Below are positions 38,629 through 48,071 of a stretch of 64,000 bases of DNA, in pieces (the stretch's first letter is position 1; every line of letters begins with the position of its first letter). The stretch spans positions 124,001 to 188,000 of the forward strand of contig JADJTE010000002.1 of NCBI GenBank assembly GCA_016711295.1, read 5' to 3'. Position numbers and translations under genes: made by a program. The notes under the pieces were generated by a model, which was not told where the DNA came from, ran no database searches, and worked only from the letters and a program-made list of their open reading frames with translations. This stretch comes from Sphingobacteriales bacterium (GTDB taxonomy: Bacteria; Bacteroidota; Bacteroidia; Chitinophagales; UBA2359).

Positions 38629-39447
38629 ATGCTTTATCGACACTTTCTTTTTGCTTGCTGCCTATTGTTGAGTACTTGGGTAGCCCAAGCGGGCAACTAT
38701 GAATTGCTAAGTGCCATAGACACCAAATCGCGAGCCATGACGACCGACTTTTTGAAAAATGTCTATGCTGTCACCGAAGACAATAAATTGGTCAAATACG
38801 ATTCGACGGGTACGGAGATAGCCACATTTAGCGACAACCGCTACGGAACGCTCACTACGGTTGATGCCACCAGCCCATTCAATGTATTGCTGTTTTACAA
38901 AGATTTTGCCACTATCGTCACCACGGACATGCGCCTGACCTCTAAGCGTTTGTTTCGTCTAAGCACCTTGGGTATCAATAATGCGGCAGCGGCTTGCTTG
39001 TCGTATGACAATTATATTTGGGTATATGACACAGATGCCGCCCGCCTCAAAAAAATTAATAGCAACTACGAAGTGATACAGCAAAGCATTGATTTGCGCT
39101 TGTTATTGGGCGAAGCAGTAGTGCCCAACTTTATGGTCGAGCGCGAGGGCTTGGTCTATATGAATGTGCCAGGTATGGGTATTTTGATGTTTGACCTACA
39201 AGGTACGTTTTATACCTCAGTATCGAATACCGATTTGGGCAAAGATGATATGCAGCAATTTCAAGTCGTACAGCAAAAAATTGTATACTTCGACCAAGAG
39301 TCGCTATTTGTCTATGACTTAGGACTACAACAGCAAGAGGGCATTGCGCTGCCGCGCACAAGCAGTATAAAGGACGTGAAAGTAGAGCGCGGACGCTTAT
39401 TTATACTCACCAACGACAAATTGCAACTCTATGTGCAGACAAATTAA
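38629..39447 (+). CDS. Secreted protein, probably a beta-propeller, unknown role
   Basis: 272 residues with a signal peptide (FLFACCLLLSTWVAQA). Repeated short blades read DFLKNVYAVTEDNKLVKYD, YIWVYDTDAARLKKINSNY and VYMNVPGMGILMFDLQG, consistent with a NHL/propeller-like fold. No sorting tail, lipobox or catalytic residues are evident. It lies 162 bases after lpxH and 111 bases before the CDGSH gene. I do not recognise a named family. Confidence 0.72.
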   Translation: MLYRHFLFACCLLLSTWVAQAGNYELLSAIDTKSRAMTTDFLKNVYAVTEDNKLVKYDSTGTEIATFSDNRYGTLTTVDATSPFNVLLFYKDFATIVTTDMRLTSKRLFRLSTLGINNAAAACLSYDNYIWVYDTDAARLKKINSNYEVIQQSIDLRLLLGEAVVPNFMVEREGLVYMNVPGMGILMFDLQGTFYTSVSNTDLGKDDMQQFQVVQQKIVYFDQESLFVYDLGLQQQEGIALPRTSSIKDVKVERGRLFILTNDKLQLYVQTN

Positions 39448-39558
39448 AGTTGTATTTATTTGAATATTATAATATGATGTCTGATATAGGCATTGATAGG
39501 CTTGCTTTCCTATCTCCACTTCTTAGCATTATTTTACGCAACCTTGATAATAAAAACG

Positions 39559-39804
39559 ATGGATCAACCCAATATATATCAAAAAAATCCAATTGCCGTA
39601 GAGGTCGAGGCAGGCAAAAAATATGCTTGGTGCGCCTGCGGACATAGCCAAAAACAGCCCTTCTGCGATGGCGCACACAAAACCTGTTCTGACATCAGAC
39701 CCGTTGTGACGACATTTGAAGAGGCAAAAACGCTTTGGTTTTGCGGCTGCAAACACACCAAAAACGAAATAGGCTTGTGCGACGGTAGCCACAAAACGCT
39801 GTAA
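39559..39804 (+). CDS. Dual CDGSH iron-sulfur domain protein
   Basis: 81 residues from the ATG at 39559. A longer frame from 39493 adds a hydrophobic stretch that I think is not translated. Two CDGSH motifs are present: CACGHSQKQPFCDGAH and CGCKHTKNEIGLCDGSH. Each gives the three Cys and one His that hold a 2Fe-2S cluster in mitoNEET-type proteins. Bacterial members are small redox or Fe-S transfer proteins. The two-motif form resembles the human CISD3 arrangement. Confidence 0.9.
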   Translation: MDQPNIYQKNPIAVEVEAGKKYAWCACGHSQKQPFCDGAHKTCSDIRPVVTTFEEAKTLWFCGCKHTKNEIGLCDGSHKTL

Positions 39805-39949
39805 TATGCCCATGCTATCTGCAAAAAGATACCTACCATGCGCATAGCCAAACTTTCTATGACATTAAAAAAGAAAAATCTACCGTAAAAAAACATATCA
39901 AAGTCTGCAAAGCGTACAGTCTTGTGGTCTTTTTCGTAAGTTTGCACCT

Positions 39950-40919
39950 ATGAATAAAAATGAAGTCAAATTTAAAACCGTCATAGAGAAAAACACTTTT
40001 TATTTCTATAATCCTGTTTTTCAAGATAGATATGAGAGTTACATCAACTCTCTGAATGAGACATTGTTAATCCTCAAAAATCGTATAGATACTGAGGGGT
40101 TAAAAAAAGAAGTATTTGAAAGCCTTTTAGCCGATAAAGAAAATGGATTAAGAGCCTTACTTGCCTTGACAGGATTTGCAAATGAAAGTCTAAAAAGATT
40201 AATAACCGTTGTAAGAGTAGCCGATAATAAAGAACTTTCTACATTATTGCATAAAGATAAATGGGCTGATATATCAAGTACAGAAATAAAGGAATGGGGA
40301 GATAGTAAAATTAATAATCTTATCAAATCAAATGAATATTTTAGAAAAGGCGTTGTTAATCTATTTTTTGAAGGTGCAAGCGTCCCTTTTTGACGCAAAC
40401 TTTGCCCCTTTTTGAACTCAAAAATTGAGTATTTCAAAACTCAAATTTGAAATACCTGCTTTGATTGATACACTCGTGCGATACAAAGAGAAAGGGTCAT
40501 ATTCAGGACAAGCTGAAAATAATCCCGAATATCTAATAGCTTCTATTTTACGAGAATTAGACTTATCTTTTGAGAAAGGTGATTTAACGGAACTGTTTAA
40601 AAATGAACCTATCGCAAAAAGAACAATGGATTTCATTATCCCTAATAAGGGAAATCCTCAAATCATTATTGAGAGTTCATTTTTAGTAACAACTTCATCG
40701 GGGCAAGGTGATAAATCAAAAACAGAAGGTGGTGTTAAAGCCTTAATTTCAAAGTATTATCCAAAAGCAAAGTTTGTTGGTTTCGTGGACGGCATAGGTT
40801 GGTATGTCCGCAAAGGCGACCTTATGCGTATGGTATCCGCTTATGACGATGTATTCACGTTTCATAAAGAGGAAATAGAGCGTTTCAAACAATTCATAAA
40901 TAAGGAGGTGCAAAAATGA
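39950..40919 (+). CDS. Probable type II restriction endonuclease (DpnII-like), two frameshifts
   Basis: About 322 residues in three frames. The first part (39950-40393) is helical. The C-terminal part (about 40425-40919) has KRTMDFIIPNKG and PQIIIESSFLVTT, a PD-(D/E)xK-like core, followed by FVGFVDGIGWYVRKGDL, which resembles the end of DpnII-type nucleases. Frame changes near 40385 (five T) and 40421-40424 (run of A). Adding one base at each gives GASVPFLTQTLPLFELKK and then LSISKLKFEIPALI without a stop. It overlaps the methyltransferase by four bases (ATGA). Its AT content is clearly higher than that of its neighbours. The recognition site is unknown. Confidence 0.7.
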
Positions 40920-41902
40920 GAGAGGACTATATCAATAATATCATTCAAGGAGATTGTTTAGAACTCCTCAAAACTGTTCCTGATAATAGTGTAGATATGA
41001 CATTTGCAGACCCCCCTTTTAACCTCAAAAAAGGGTATAATTCTTATAAAGACAAATTGGCTTTGCAAGAATATTTGGATTGGTGCGAGCAATGGATAAC
41101 AGAAATGGTGCGAATAACCAAGCCAACAGGCTCAATTTATCTGCATAATATACCAAAATGGCTTACTTATTACACAACATTCTTGAATAAGCAGGCAGAT
41201 TTTAAACATTGGATAAGTTGGGATGCACCCACTGCGCCAATGGGAAAAACATTACAACCTAATCATTATGGGATATTATTCTATGCAAAAGATAATAAAC
41301 AGTTAAAATTTTATGAGATACGTTACCCGCACAAACGGACACGTAAAGCGCATATTTTAGCGAAAGACTATGGCGGAAAGAAAGCGATGTTGCATCCTTT
41401 TGGACCGCTTGTTTCTGATGTTTGGACGGATATTCATCGTATTAAACACAATAAATACCGTGATGAACACCCATGCCAATTGCCAATACATCTATTGGAA
41501 CGCATTATCTTAATGTCCACAGATGAAGGGGATATTGTCTTAGACCCTTTTAATGGAACGGGAACAACGGCAATAGCCGCAAAAAGATTAGGGAGAAAAT
41601 ACGTTGGTTTTGAATTGGATAATGAGTATGTAGAGATAACAAAAAATAAATTAGAACAAGAGACACCCAACTCTAAGTTAGGTCATTCATGGGTAAGTTA
41701 TTACCTTGATGAAATTGTAAGCCTAAGAAATGAGGATTGGAGCGATTTGAAAGAATACTTTTATATTCCAACAAAAATTGAAGATATAGACCATAGACCT
41801 ATATGCCTAAAATCAAAATTAGGAATATCTGTACCCTTAAAAAGTAACCACAAAAACGGAAAAGAGGAGCATAATACGCTTTTTGACCCTATTATTGGCT
41901 GA
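40916..41902 (+). CDS. Beta-class DNA methyltransferase of the restriction-modification pair
   Basis: 328 residues. The catalytic motif IV ADPPFN (D32-PPF) comes before the SAM-binding motif I LDPFNGTGTTAIAA (210-221). That order marks the beta class of N6-adenine or N4-cytosine methyltransferases. NPH-YGILFYAK-like segments and QLPIHLLERIILM (motif X) fit. The ATGA overlap with the nuclease gene shows translational coupling. DPPF occurs with either base specificity, so adenine versus cytosine is not decided. Like its partner it is AT-rich, suggesting transfer as a unit. Confidence 0.9.
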   Translation: MREDYINNIIQGDCLELLKTVPDNSVDMTFADPPFNLKKGYNSYKDKLALQEYLDWCEQWITEMVRITKPTGSIYLHNIPKWLTYYTTFLNKQADFKHWISWDAPTAPMGKTLQPNHYGILFYAKDNKQLKFYEIRYPHKRTRKAHILAKDYGGKKAMLHPFGPLVSDVWTDIHRIKHNKYRDEHPCQLPIHLLERIILMSTDEGDIVLDPFNGTGTTAIAAKRLGRKYVGFELDNEYVEITKNKLEQETPNSKLGHSWVSYYLDEIVSLRNEDWSDLKEYFYIPTKIEDIDHRPICLKSKLGISVPLKSNHKNGKEEHNTLFDPIIG

Positions 41903-42343
41903 AAAAAGGAAAAGTTGAAACGTTATAGAACAACGCGCTGCTGCTAATGCCGCCCAAAGCCCATGCGCGGAGGCGGCGGGTATGCGACCGATGATAGTCG
42001 AGGAGCGTTGGCAGTATCGCTTGCAAATTGTGTGCTATTTTTGCTGGTATCTTGGGCTTGGAGGGGCGAAACCAAATTGTCTACCCAAACATGTGATTTA
42101 GCTATCGGTTTTGTTCTTTGGAAAAGTGAGTGAGGAGGAATCTTTTATTATGATTTACGATAATTTTGTCGTAAATAAAAAATAACGTAACTATTTTTAT
42201 TGTTCCTTTGAAGCCTTAACGGATAGACTTTTTTTTCATAAGACTATTAATTATTGCCAAATTCGCGAAAATATATTTTCTATAACACCTGGTGCGTGTT
42301 ATCGATAGAAATGAGATATCATGCGCCCCAACATCGTTAAATT
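41903..42343. other. Spacer after the restriction-modification pair
   Basis: In this 441-base spacer, bases 41930-42110 are GC-richer, like the host background, and may be the remains of a gene broken when the restriction-modification pair arrived. No frame is convincing. 42130-42330 is AT-rich leader sequence for the next gene. I see no terminator. Confidence 0.4.
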
Positions 42344-44535
42344 ATGAAACATTTATTATGTTTGTCGTTGCTTGCCATAGCGCACAGTTTTATGCTATCG
42401 GGGCAACCTGCTTCTACACTTTGGTCGCGCAGCAGCACGCCCAATATGCCTTGTTTTTCATCGCCCCGTGTTGCCCACCTCAATGCCGATACGGTATTAG
42501 ACATCATCATTGGCGGGGGTTTGAATATGAGCATTTGGCTAAGTCGGTTAGTGCCTATGACGGTGCTACGGGCGATGCGCTTTGGCAGCACGGTAGTCGC
42601 GGGCAATTTTTTGGCAGTGCCGTATTCCAAGACATCACAGGCGATGGTATTGACGATGTATTTATGAACGGACGCGTTGCCCAGCTCAATGCCTATAACG
42701 GCAATACGGGCGCGTTGCTATGGGAGTTTTATCCCAACGATACGATAGACCCTACCGGCGACGGTTGGTACAATTTTTATAATATGCAATGGGTGCCCGA
42801 CCTCGACGACGACGGGCTGCGCGATATACTCATATCTAATGGCGGCAACCACTCTGCGCCCAGCTTTGACACCATTAACCGCCCTGCGGGTAGATTGGTC
42901 TTGGTGAGCGGCGGCACGGGTGCTTTGATTAATTATGCCGTAGTGCCCGACGGACGCGAAACCTATTTTTCGCCCTTAGTACATGATTTTGACAACGACG
43001 GCATACTCGATGTAATCTATGGTACAGGCGGCGAGTTGCTGTATGGCAATTTATGGCGTACTACCTTAGACGATATTTTGGCGGGCGATTTGTCGCAGTC
43101 TGTCTTGTTGACGCACAACCCTGCCAAGGGATTTATTCCGCCGCCTACGCTTGCCGACATCACTACCGACGGCGTATTGGATATTTTGGTAGGCGGCTAT
43201 GATGGGCGCATACATGCCTTTGACGGCGCAACCAACCAAATTTTGTGGCAGGTACTATTGCCCAATATCGAAACTAACGCTTCGCCAACCATAGGGCAAT
43301 ATACCGACGACTTCATACCCGATATGTTTATCAGTGTAGCTACGGGCACAGCCCCTTCGTTTTTGCAAACTATTCAAATGATGATTAATGGCGAAACGGG
43401 CGAAGTGGAATGGCAAGATACGCTTGGTTTTTTGAGCTTTGCTACTGCTAATGCCATAGATGCTGACGGCGACGGCAAGGACGAGGTGATAATGTCGCTC
43501 AATTATGCGGGTGCTACGTTTTCGCACGAATTGCTCCTCATCGATTTTAACGACCAAACCACGACAAGCCTCACGGGATTGAAACCAAGCACTAATTTGG
43601 CATCTACGCCTTGGGTGGGCGATTTGGACGGCGATGGCTTGCTCGACATAGTTTATACCCACAACCAAGTGAGCAACAATTTTGCGCCAAATAATGGGTA
43701 TGTTATCGAGCGGCTACAAACCAATATTCCCATGCCCGCGCACGTAGCGTTTGGCGCGTATATGGGCACAGATTATACGGGCAAATACGATAATCCCTAC
43801 TGCCAAAATTTTGGCGTTGCTATTACTAATACCGCATCGCCGTGTGCCAATACTGCGGGTGGTGCTATTCACCTCGAAATAAGTGGCGGCGTTGCTCCCT
43901 ATACCATTACCCGCAACGGCATTGTATCGCCTCCACTCAATACTACGAGCATCGATTTTCAAAATCTATTTCCGGGTAGCTATGACATCACCATTGCCGA
44001 TAGCGAGGGCTGCAAACTGAACCGCCGCGTAGGGGTCGTCTCGCCGCCGCCGATTAGCTTAGAATTGCAACTTACCCAACCCAGTAGCCCTACGGCTACC
44101 GACGGAGCCATCGTGCCCACTGCCATGGGAGGCACTGCGCCTTACCAATATCAAATTAGCGGCGATGCTTTTAGTAATTTGGGGCGGGCACTTATACCGT
44201 CAGCGTAACCGATGCTAATGGCTGTGTCGAAACCCAAAACACGGTATTGGGCAATGTGGGTATTGATGCGCCCGAAGCGGATGGCATCTCTATATCAATA
44301 CAGCCCAACCCCACCGCACAACTCGCCGTGTTAAGTGTAGCGGGGACAGACATGCCACAAATGTTATACTTATATGACCTGAATGGCAAGCAAGTGGCAC
44401 AACAACCCGCCCATAGCAGCCACCAAAACGGTATTTGGCAAACATCTATAGACTTGCGAGCCGTACCTTGGACTATATGCCCTACAAGTTGTTACGCAGC
44501 AGGGCAGCTATACCACAAGAGTAGTAAAACAATAA
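42344..44535 (+). CDS. FG-GAP/VCBS repeat protein with T9SS type A tail, three frameshifts
   Basis: About 730 residues. The start at 42344 gives a signal peptide (MKHLLCLSLLAIAHSFMLSG). The body is a beta-propeller of FG-GAP repeats with calcium-loop style motifs (DITGDGIDDVF, DLDDDGLRDILIS, DFDNDGILDVIYG, DADGDGKDEVIMS, DLDGDGLLDIVYT). A SprB-like domain (DSEGCKL) and a type A sorting domain follow. Breaks are at about 42519 (then EYEHLAKSVSAYDG), 44184 (one G missing from a G run, then GTYTVSVTDANGC) and 44475 (then GLYALQVVTQQG). Reading through gives the proper end LYALQVVTQQGSYTTRVVKQ and a stop at 44533. Likely secreted and surface-bound. Confidence 0.85.
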
Positions 44536-44716
44536 ACTACGCGCGATTGTAAAAATTTGTGTTCTTTGGATACTGAGAAATGAACACCACAAGCCCCCGT
44601 TCTAATTACCATATTAGGGCGGAGGCTTGGTATTGTGTTTGGGTGGAACAGGGGAGGCGAGGCGGTCAAGAGAAAACGCGCTATACCAATAGGAAAGCAA
44701 TTAACCCAAAAATAAT

Positions 44717-44747
44717 TTTGCCCATTGAGCTAAGATAGCTATCTTTG
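44717..44747 (+). promoter_or_regulatory. Promoter of the STAS-domain gene
   Basis: TTTG at 44717-44720, exactly 19 bases, then TATCTTTG at 44740-44747. This is a textbook Bacteroidota promoter, 69 bases before the ATG. Confidence 0.8.
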
Positions 44748-44816
44748 TGCGCCCCGCGACAATAAACATTTACACGCAGAGACATTCGATGGGGACTGTA
44801 CCTAACCACAACAAGC

Positions 44817-45140
44817 ATGACTATTGAACAAAACAACGAGAATGGCGTTTTATTATTGAGTGTTCGAGGTGACTTGGACGCGTCGAATGCTATTGCCCTC
44901 GACGAAGCGTTTGAAAAAGCTTTCGGCAATCGGCAATACCATATCACAGTCGAATGTGACCAATTGAACTATATATCGTCAGCAGGAGTAGGTGTATTTA
45001 TTTCGCACCTCGATAGCATAGCACAAAATAACGGAGAATTGGCATTGCGCAATTTGACCCCTAACGTATATGCCGTATTTGAGATGTTAAACTTGCATAA
45101 ATTGATAAAAATTTATAGTACTAAGAACCAAGCACAGTAA
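44817..45140 (+). CDS. STAS-domain anti-sigma factor antagonist
   Basis: 107 residues, a single STAS domain. It shows LLSVRGDLDASNA and LNYISSAGVGVF, where the second Ser is the phosphorylation site in SpoIIAA/RsbV-type proteins. In such switches, the unphosphorylated protein sequesters an anti-sigma kinase. The next gene encodes a matching HATPase kinase, so the two probably act together. No sigma factor gene is adjacent, so the target may lie elsewhere. Confidence 0.9.
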   Translation: MTIEQNNENGVLLLSVRGDLDASNAIALDEAFEKAFGNRQYHITVECDQLNYISSAGVGVFISHLDSIAQNNGELALRNLTPNVYAVFEMLNLHKLIKIYSTKNQAQ

Positions 45141-45181
45141 GGATTAGTAATGTAATATTATTGTCAAAATATAGTGAGCTA

Positions 45182-45212
45182 TTGACAAACTCATTTTTTT
45201 GCACTATATTTG
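45182..45212 (+). promoter_or_regulatory. Promoter of the HATPase gene
   Basis: TTG at 45182-45184, a 20-base spacer and TATATTTG at 45205-45212, 29 bases before the ATG at 45242. The HATPase gene can therefore be transcribed apart from the STAS gene. Confidence 0.7.
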
Positions 45213-45241
45213 CACTCAATAGACAAACCTTAGTCCTGCGT

Positions 45242-45655
45242 ATGACAATAGCCTATACTACTTCTTGCTCTACCGATAGGTTGAGCGACATACGGTCGTT
45301 TATCCAAGACCAATTGGCACAAGTGGAGTTGTCAGACTTAGAAAAAAGTCAGGTTGTATTAGCGGTAGACGAAGCCTGCGCTAATGCTATCATACATGGC
45401 AACCAATGCGATTCCTCGCGCGATTTACACCTCGCCATTGATATAGACCCGCAGCGCATCAATATCGAAATATCGGATATTGGCAGTTTTCGACCCAACG
45501 AAACCAATTGGCGCAGCCGCTCTATCAACGACCTCATCAGACAACGCAGCAAAGGCGGATTGGGGCAACGCCTTATGCACAGCATCATGGACAAAGTAGC
45601 CTACTACAGCAGAGGGCAAATGAATATTTGCGCACTCAGCAAACAACTTAAATGA
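45242..45655 (+). CDS. RsbW/SpoIIAB-like anti-sigma serine kinase
   Basis: 137 residues from the ATG at 45242. A TTG further upstream would place the promoter inside the gene, so I reject it. HATPase_c motifs are VVLAVDEACANAIIHGNQ (N box), IEISDIGSFRP (G1 box) and GGLGQRLMHSIMDKVAYY (G2 box). The family binds ATP, sequesters a sigma factor and phosphorylates the STAS partner. Its placement after the STAS gene supports this reading. Confidence 0.9.
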   Translation: MTIAYTTSCSTDRLSDIRSFIQDQLAQVELSDLEKSQVVLAVDEACANAIIHGNQCDSSRDLHLAIDIDPQRINIEISDIGSFRPNETNWRSRSINDLIRQRSKGGLGQRLMHSIMDKVAYYSRGQMNICALSKQLK

Positions 45656-45739
45656 TCTCCGTTTTTTCCATCTAAACCCCTCAAAGCCTATTCCGCCCCA
45701 AGCGGCATAGGCTTTTTTAATATAATTATTCGTTTTGCC

Positions 45740-46495
45740 ATGAAAATTTGGTATAACTATTGGCAAGCCCCCTACGACAACGCCGCCGACCCCAACTTTT
45801 TTGACCCCGCCGACTATGATTGGGCGCAAACCATTATGCAAAACGCCGATGCCATACGCGCCGAACTATATGACCTCATTGCACAGCGAAACGGCAGTTT
45901 GATACCGTATTTTGCGGCTGATATGGATAATAAAAGCCAAAGTTGGCAAACATTAGCTTTCAAAACCTGGGGTATTGACGTAAAAACACATTTGGCAGCT
46001 TGCCCCCGAATAGCTCAATTATTGCAAAGCCTGCCCCAATTGGTATCGGCATCGGTCAATTTGTTGTCGCCTGATAGCCAAATCAACCCGCACCAAGGCG
46101 ATACTAATGCCATTTTTCGCTGCCATTTGGGCATCAATATACCCGCAGGGCTGCCCGAATGTGGCTTTGAGGTCAATGGCGAGCAACGTCCGTGGGCAAA
46201 CAACGAGTTGTTAATTTTTTGCGATGCACACCGGCATTGGGCTTGGAATAGAGCCTCACAAAATAGGCTCATTTTTCTGTTCGACATTATGCGCGAACCA
46301 TTTAGGGCACAACAAAACGCTATTTGTAGGCGTGTGAGGGCTTTTTTGCTATTACAATGGCTGATGGCACGCCTGCCGCTCATTGTTCGGCTGCCCAAAT
46401 GGGTGCATTATATGCTATTTACGGCTATTCGAGGGGTGTTGTGGGCAATATACCCTATCCAACGCCGCCGTGGGGTATTGCTCAAGCATAGTTGA
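45740..46495 (+). CDS. Aspartyl/asparaginyl beta-hydroxylase-like membrane-associated protein
   Basis: 251 residues. The Asp_Arg_Hydrox fold is indicated by INPHQGDTN (H118), R127 in FRCHLG, and H166-W-A-W-N170 with R176 downstream for 2-oxoglutarate. Metal ligands H118 and H166 fit the two-His iron site of this family. A hydrophobic C-terminal stretch (FLLLQWLMARLPLIV and WVHYMLFTAIRGVLWAIY) suggests membrane attachment. Bacterial relatives modify lipids (LpxO) or proteins; the substrate here is unknown. Confidence 0.85.
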   Translation: MKIWYNYWQAPYDNAADPNFFDPADYDWAQTIMQNADAIRAELYDLIAQRNGSLIPYFAADMDNKSQSWQTLAFKTWGIDVKTHLAACPRIAQLLQSLPQLVSASVNLLSPDSQINPHQGDTNAIFRCHLGINIPAGLPECGFEVNGEQRPWANNELLIFCDAHRHWAWNRASQNRLIFLFDIMREPFRAQQNAICRRVRAFLLLQWLMARLPLIVRLPKWVHYMLFTAIRGVLWAIYPIQRRRGVLLKHS

Positions 46496-46508
46496 GCTAT
46501 ATAGCAGC

Positions 46509-46552
46509 ACAGCGCGATAATTGGCTTTTGGGCACAATTGTCGCGCTGTTTT
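46509..46552. terminator. Bidirectional terminator
   Basis: Fifteen-base arms acagcgcgataattg (46509-46523) and caattgtcgcgctgt (46535-46549) differ by one wobble pair and enclose an 11-base loop. A T run follows. It lies between convergent genes. Confidence 0.9.
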
Positions 46553-46581
46553 GAGCTAAATAATTGGGAAAATGGAGCGGC

Positions 46582-47601
46582 TTAGTGGTGCTCTTCGGGG
46601 CTGCACAAGCCCACTATTTTGTGAAATACGTCGTGCAACTCGCTCAACGATTTACTAATTGCCTTATCGTCGGCTTTTTTGCTGTTGATTAGCTTATCCA
46701 ATTTTTTGCTGCCGTCTATGAGTTGGTCGATGGTTTTGCGCACCTCGCGGCGGTCAAATTCTTTGGGTATGGTAGCGGTTTTGAGTGCCTCAGCTTTTTT
46801 GAGCATTTCTTGGCTGCGCGTTTTGATGGGTTGCAAGTTGCCTTCTTCTGATGGGTGAAAAGTTTGCGCCATTACTTTATGAAAATCTTTCATGGTTTGC
46901 CAATCGTCAAAAATCCCTTTGGGCACTAATTTTTCGTAGTGTTTGCTCACCTCTTCCCAATTGACTACGTTCCAGATGGCACTTAGGTAGTCGGCGCGTT
47001 TGTTTTGGTATTTGAGGTAATAGGCATGTTCCCATACATCGATGCCTAAGATGGGTTTTCCTTTGATGGGGGCAATATCCATTAGCGGATTGTCTTGGTT
47101 GGGGCTAGCGCATACCTCCAATTTTTTGTTTTCGTTGACGATGAGCCATACCCAGCCCGACCCGAATTGGGCAGAGCCTTTTTGGTTCATGAGGCGTTTG
47201 AGGCTATCGAGGTTAGTAAAGGTTTCGGAGATAGCTTTTTCGAAGCGAGCCGATAGTTTAGTATCTTTTTTAGGGGTCAATATTTCCCAAAAGAGGCTAT
47301 GGTTATAGTGTCCGCCTGCGTTGTTGCGTATAGCTTCGGGTAGTTTTGATACTCTGCCCAATAGTTCTTCGAGCGATAATTTTTCGAGTTCGGTGCCTGC
47401 GATGGCTTTATTTAGGTTATTGACATAGCCTTGGTGGTGTTTGCCATGATGTATTTGCATCGTTTCCTTGTCGATATACGGCTCTAAGGCGTTATGGTCG
47501 TAGGGAAGTTTGCGCAATTCAAAAATAGTTTGCGCTGTTGCTGTATATTTGGCAAACAGGGTGCAAAGAGTGAGGCAGATGATAGCTGTTAGTTTAGTCA
47601 T
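46582..47601 (-). CDS. Secreted Fe/Mn superoxide dismutase with a helical C-terminal extension
   Basis: 339 residues; ordinary Fe/Mn-SODs have about 200. A signal peptide (MTKLTAIICLTLCTLFAKYTATA) is followed by a complete SOD (25-230). Metal ligands are H51 (IHHGKHHQGYV), H101 (NHSLFW), D188 and H192 (DVWEHAYY). The last 110 residues are Lys/Glu-rich and helical (for example KTIDQLIDGSKKLDKLI) with no match I recognise. Location is predicted periplasmic or extracellular, unlike typical cytoplasmic Fe/Mn-SOD. It detoxifies superoxide. It lies after yraN in the same direction with a 93-base gap. Confidence 0.9.
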   Translation of the reverse strand: MTKLTAIICLTLCTLFAKYTATAQTIFELRKLPYDHNALEPYIDKETMQIHHGKHHQGYVNNLNKAIAGTELEKLSLEELLGRVSKLPEAIRNNAGGHYNHSLFWEILTPKKDTKLSARFEKAISETFTNLDSLKRLMNQKGSAQFGSGWVWLIVNENKKLEVCASPNQDNPLMDIAPIKGKPILGIDVWEHAYYLKYQNKRADYLSAIWNVVNWEEVSKHYEKLVPKGIFDDWQTMKDFHKVMAQTFHPSEEGNLQPIKTRSQEMLKKAEALKTATIPKEFDRREVRKTIDQLIDGSKKLDKLINSKKADDKAISKSLSELHDVFHKIVGLCSPEEHH

Positions 47602-47694
47602 AATGACAGGGGTGGGGTTTTGGTGGCGGATATTGATGTTGGGTGGACAAGGTACTTACTTGTTATACAACACAAGATACGCATTTTTGTTTTA

Positions 47695-48063
47695 TTAGAA
47701 TCCGAAAAAGGCATCTTCGATATGGTAGATTTCGGTGTCTTGTTGGTCGTATAGCGTAATGGCGATAATATCGAATCGGATAGCACCTTGTAGGGCATGG
47801 GTATCAATATAGGCTTCGGCAGCAAGCGACAGTAGGCGTTGTTTTTGGCGCGTGACGGCTTGTTCGGGGTAGCCCAAGCGGTGGCTGCGGCGCGTTTTCA
47901 CTTCTACGAATACGGTTATATTGCCGTCAGGGCTACGGGCAATAATGTCTATTTCGGCTTTTTGGTGCGTCCAGTTGCGGCATACAATTTGATAGCCCTT
48001 TTGTATCAAGTACTCGGTGGCTATTTGTTCGCCTTGTTGCCCCAAGGCTATATGTTTTGCCAT
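47695..48063 (-). CDS. yraN: YraN family protein (UPF0102, putative nuclease fold)
   Basis: 122 residues, the usual length. Family motifs are ALGQQGEQIATEYLIQKGY, EIDIIARSPDGNITVFVEVKTR (the D-x-I-A...E-V-K endonuclease-like core) and a C-terminal RFDIIAI. The function is unproven; the fold resembles Holliday-junction resolvase-type nucleases. It begins eight bases after the guaB stop, so guaB-yraN form one transcription unit. Confidence 0.92.
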   Translation of the reverse strand: MAKHIALGQQGEQIATEYLIQKGYQIVCRNWTHQKAEIDIIARSPDGNITVFVEVKTRRSHRLGYPEQAVTRQKQRLLSLAAEAYIDTHALQGAIRFDIIAITLYDQQDTEIYHIEDAFFGF

Positions 48064-48071
48064 TATTCGCT

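Noticed and set aside
39493..39558. Longer start for the CDGSH protein with a membrane segment
   Set aside because: The leader is AT-rich spacer sequence and the ATG at 39559 gives a standard compact CDGSH protein.
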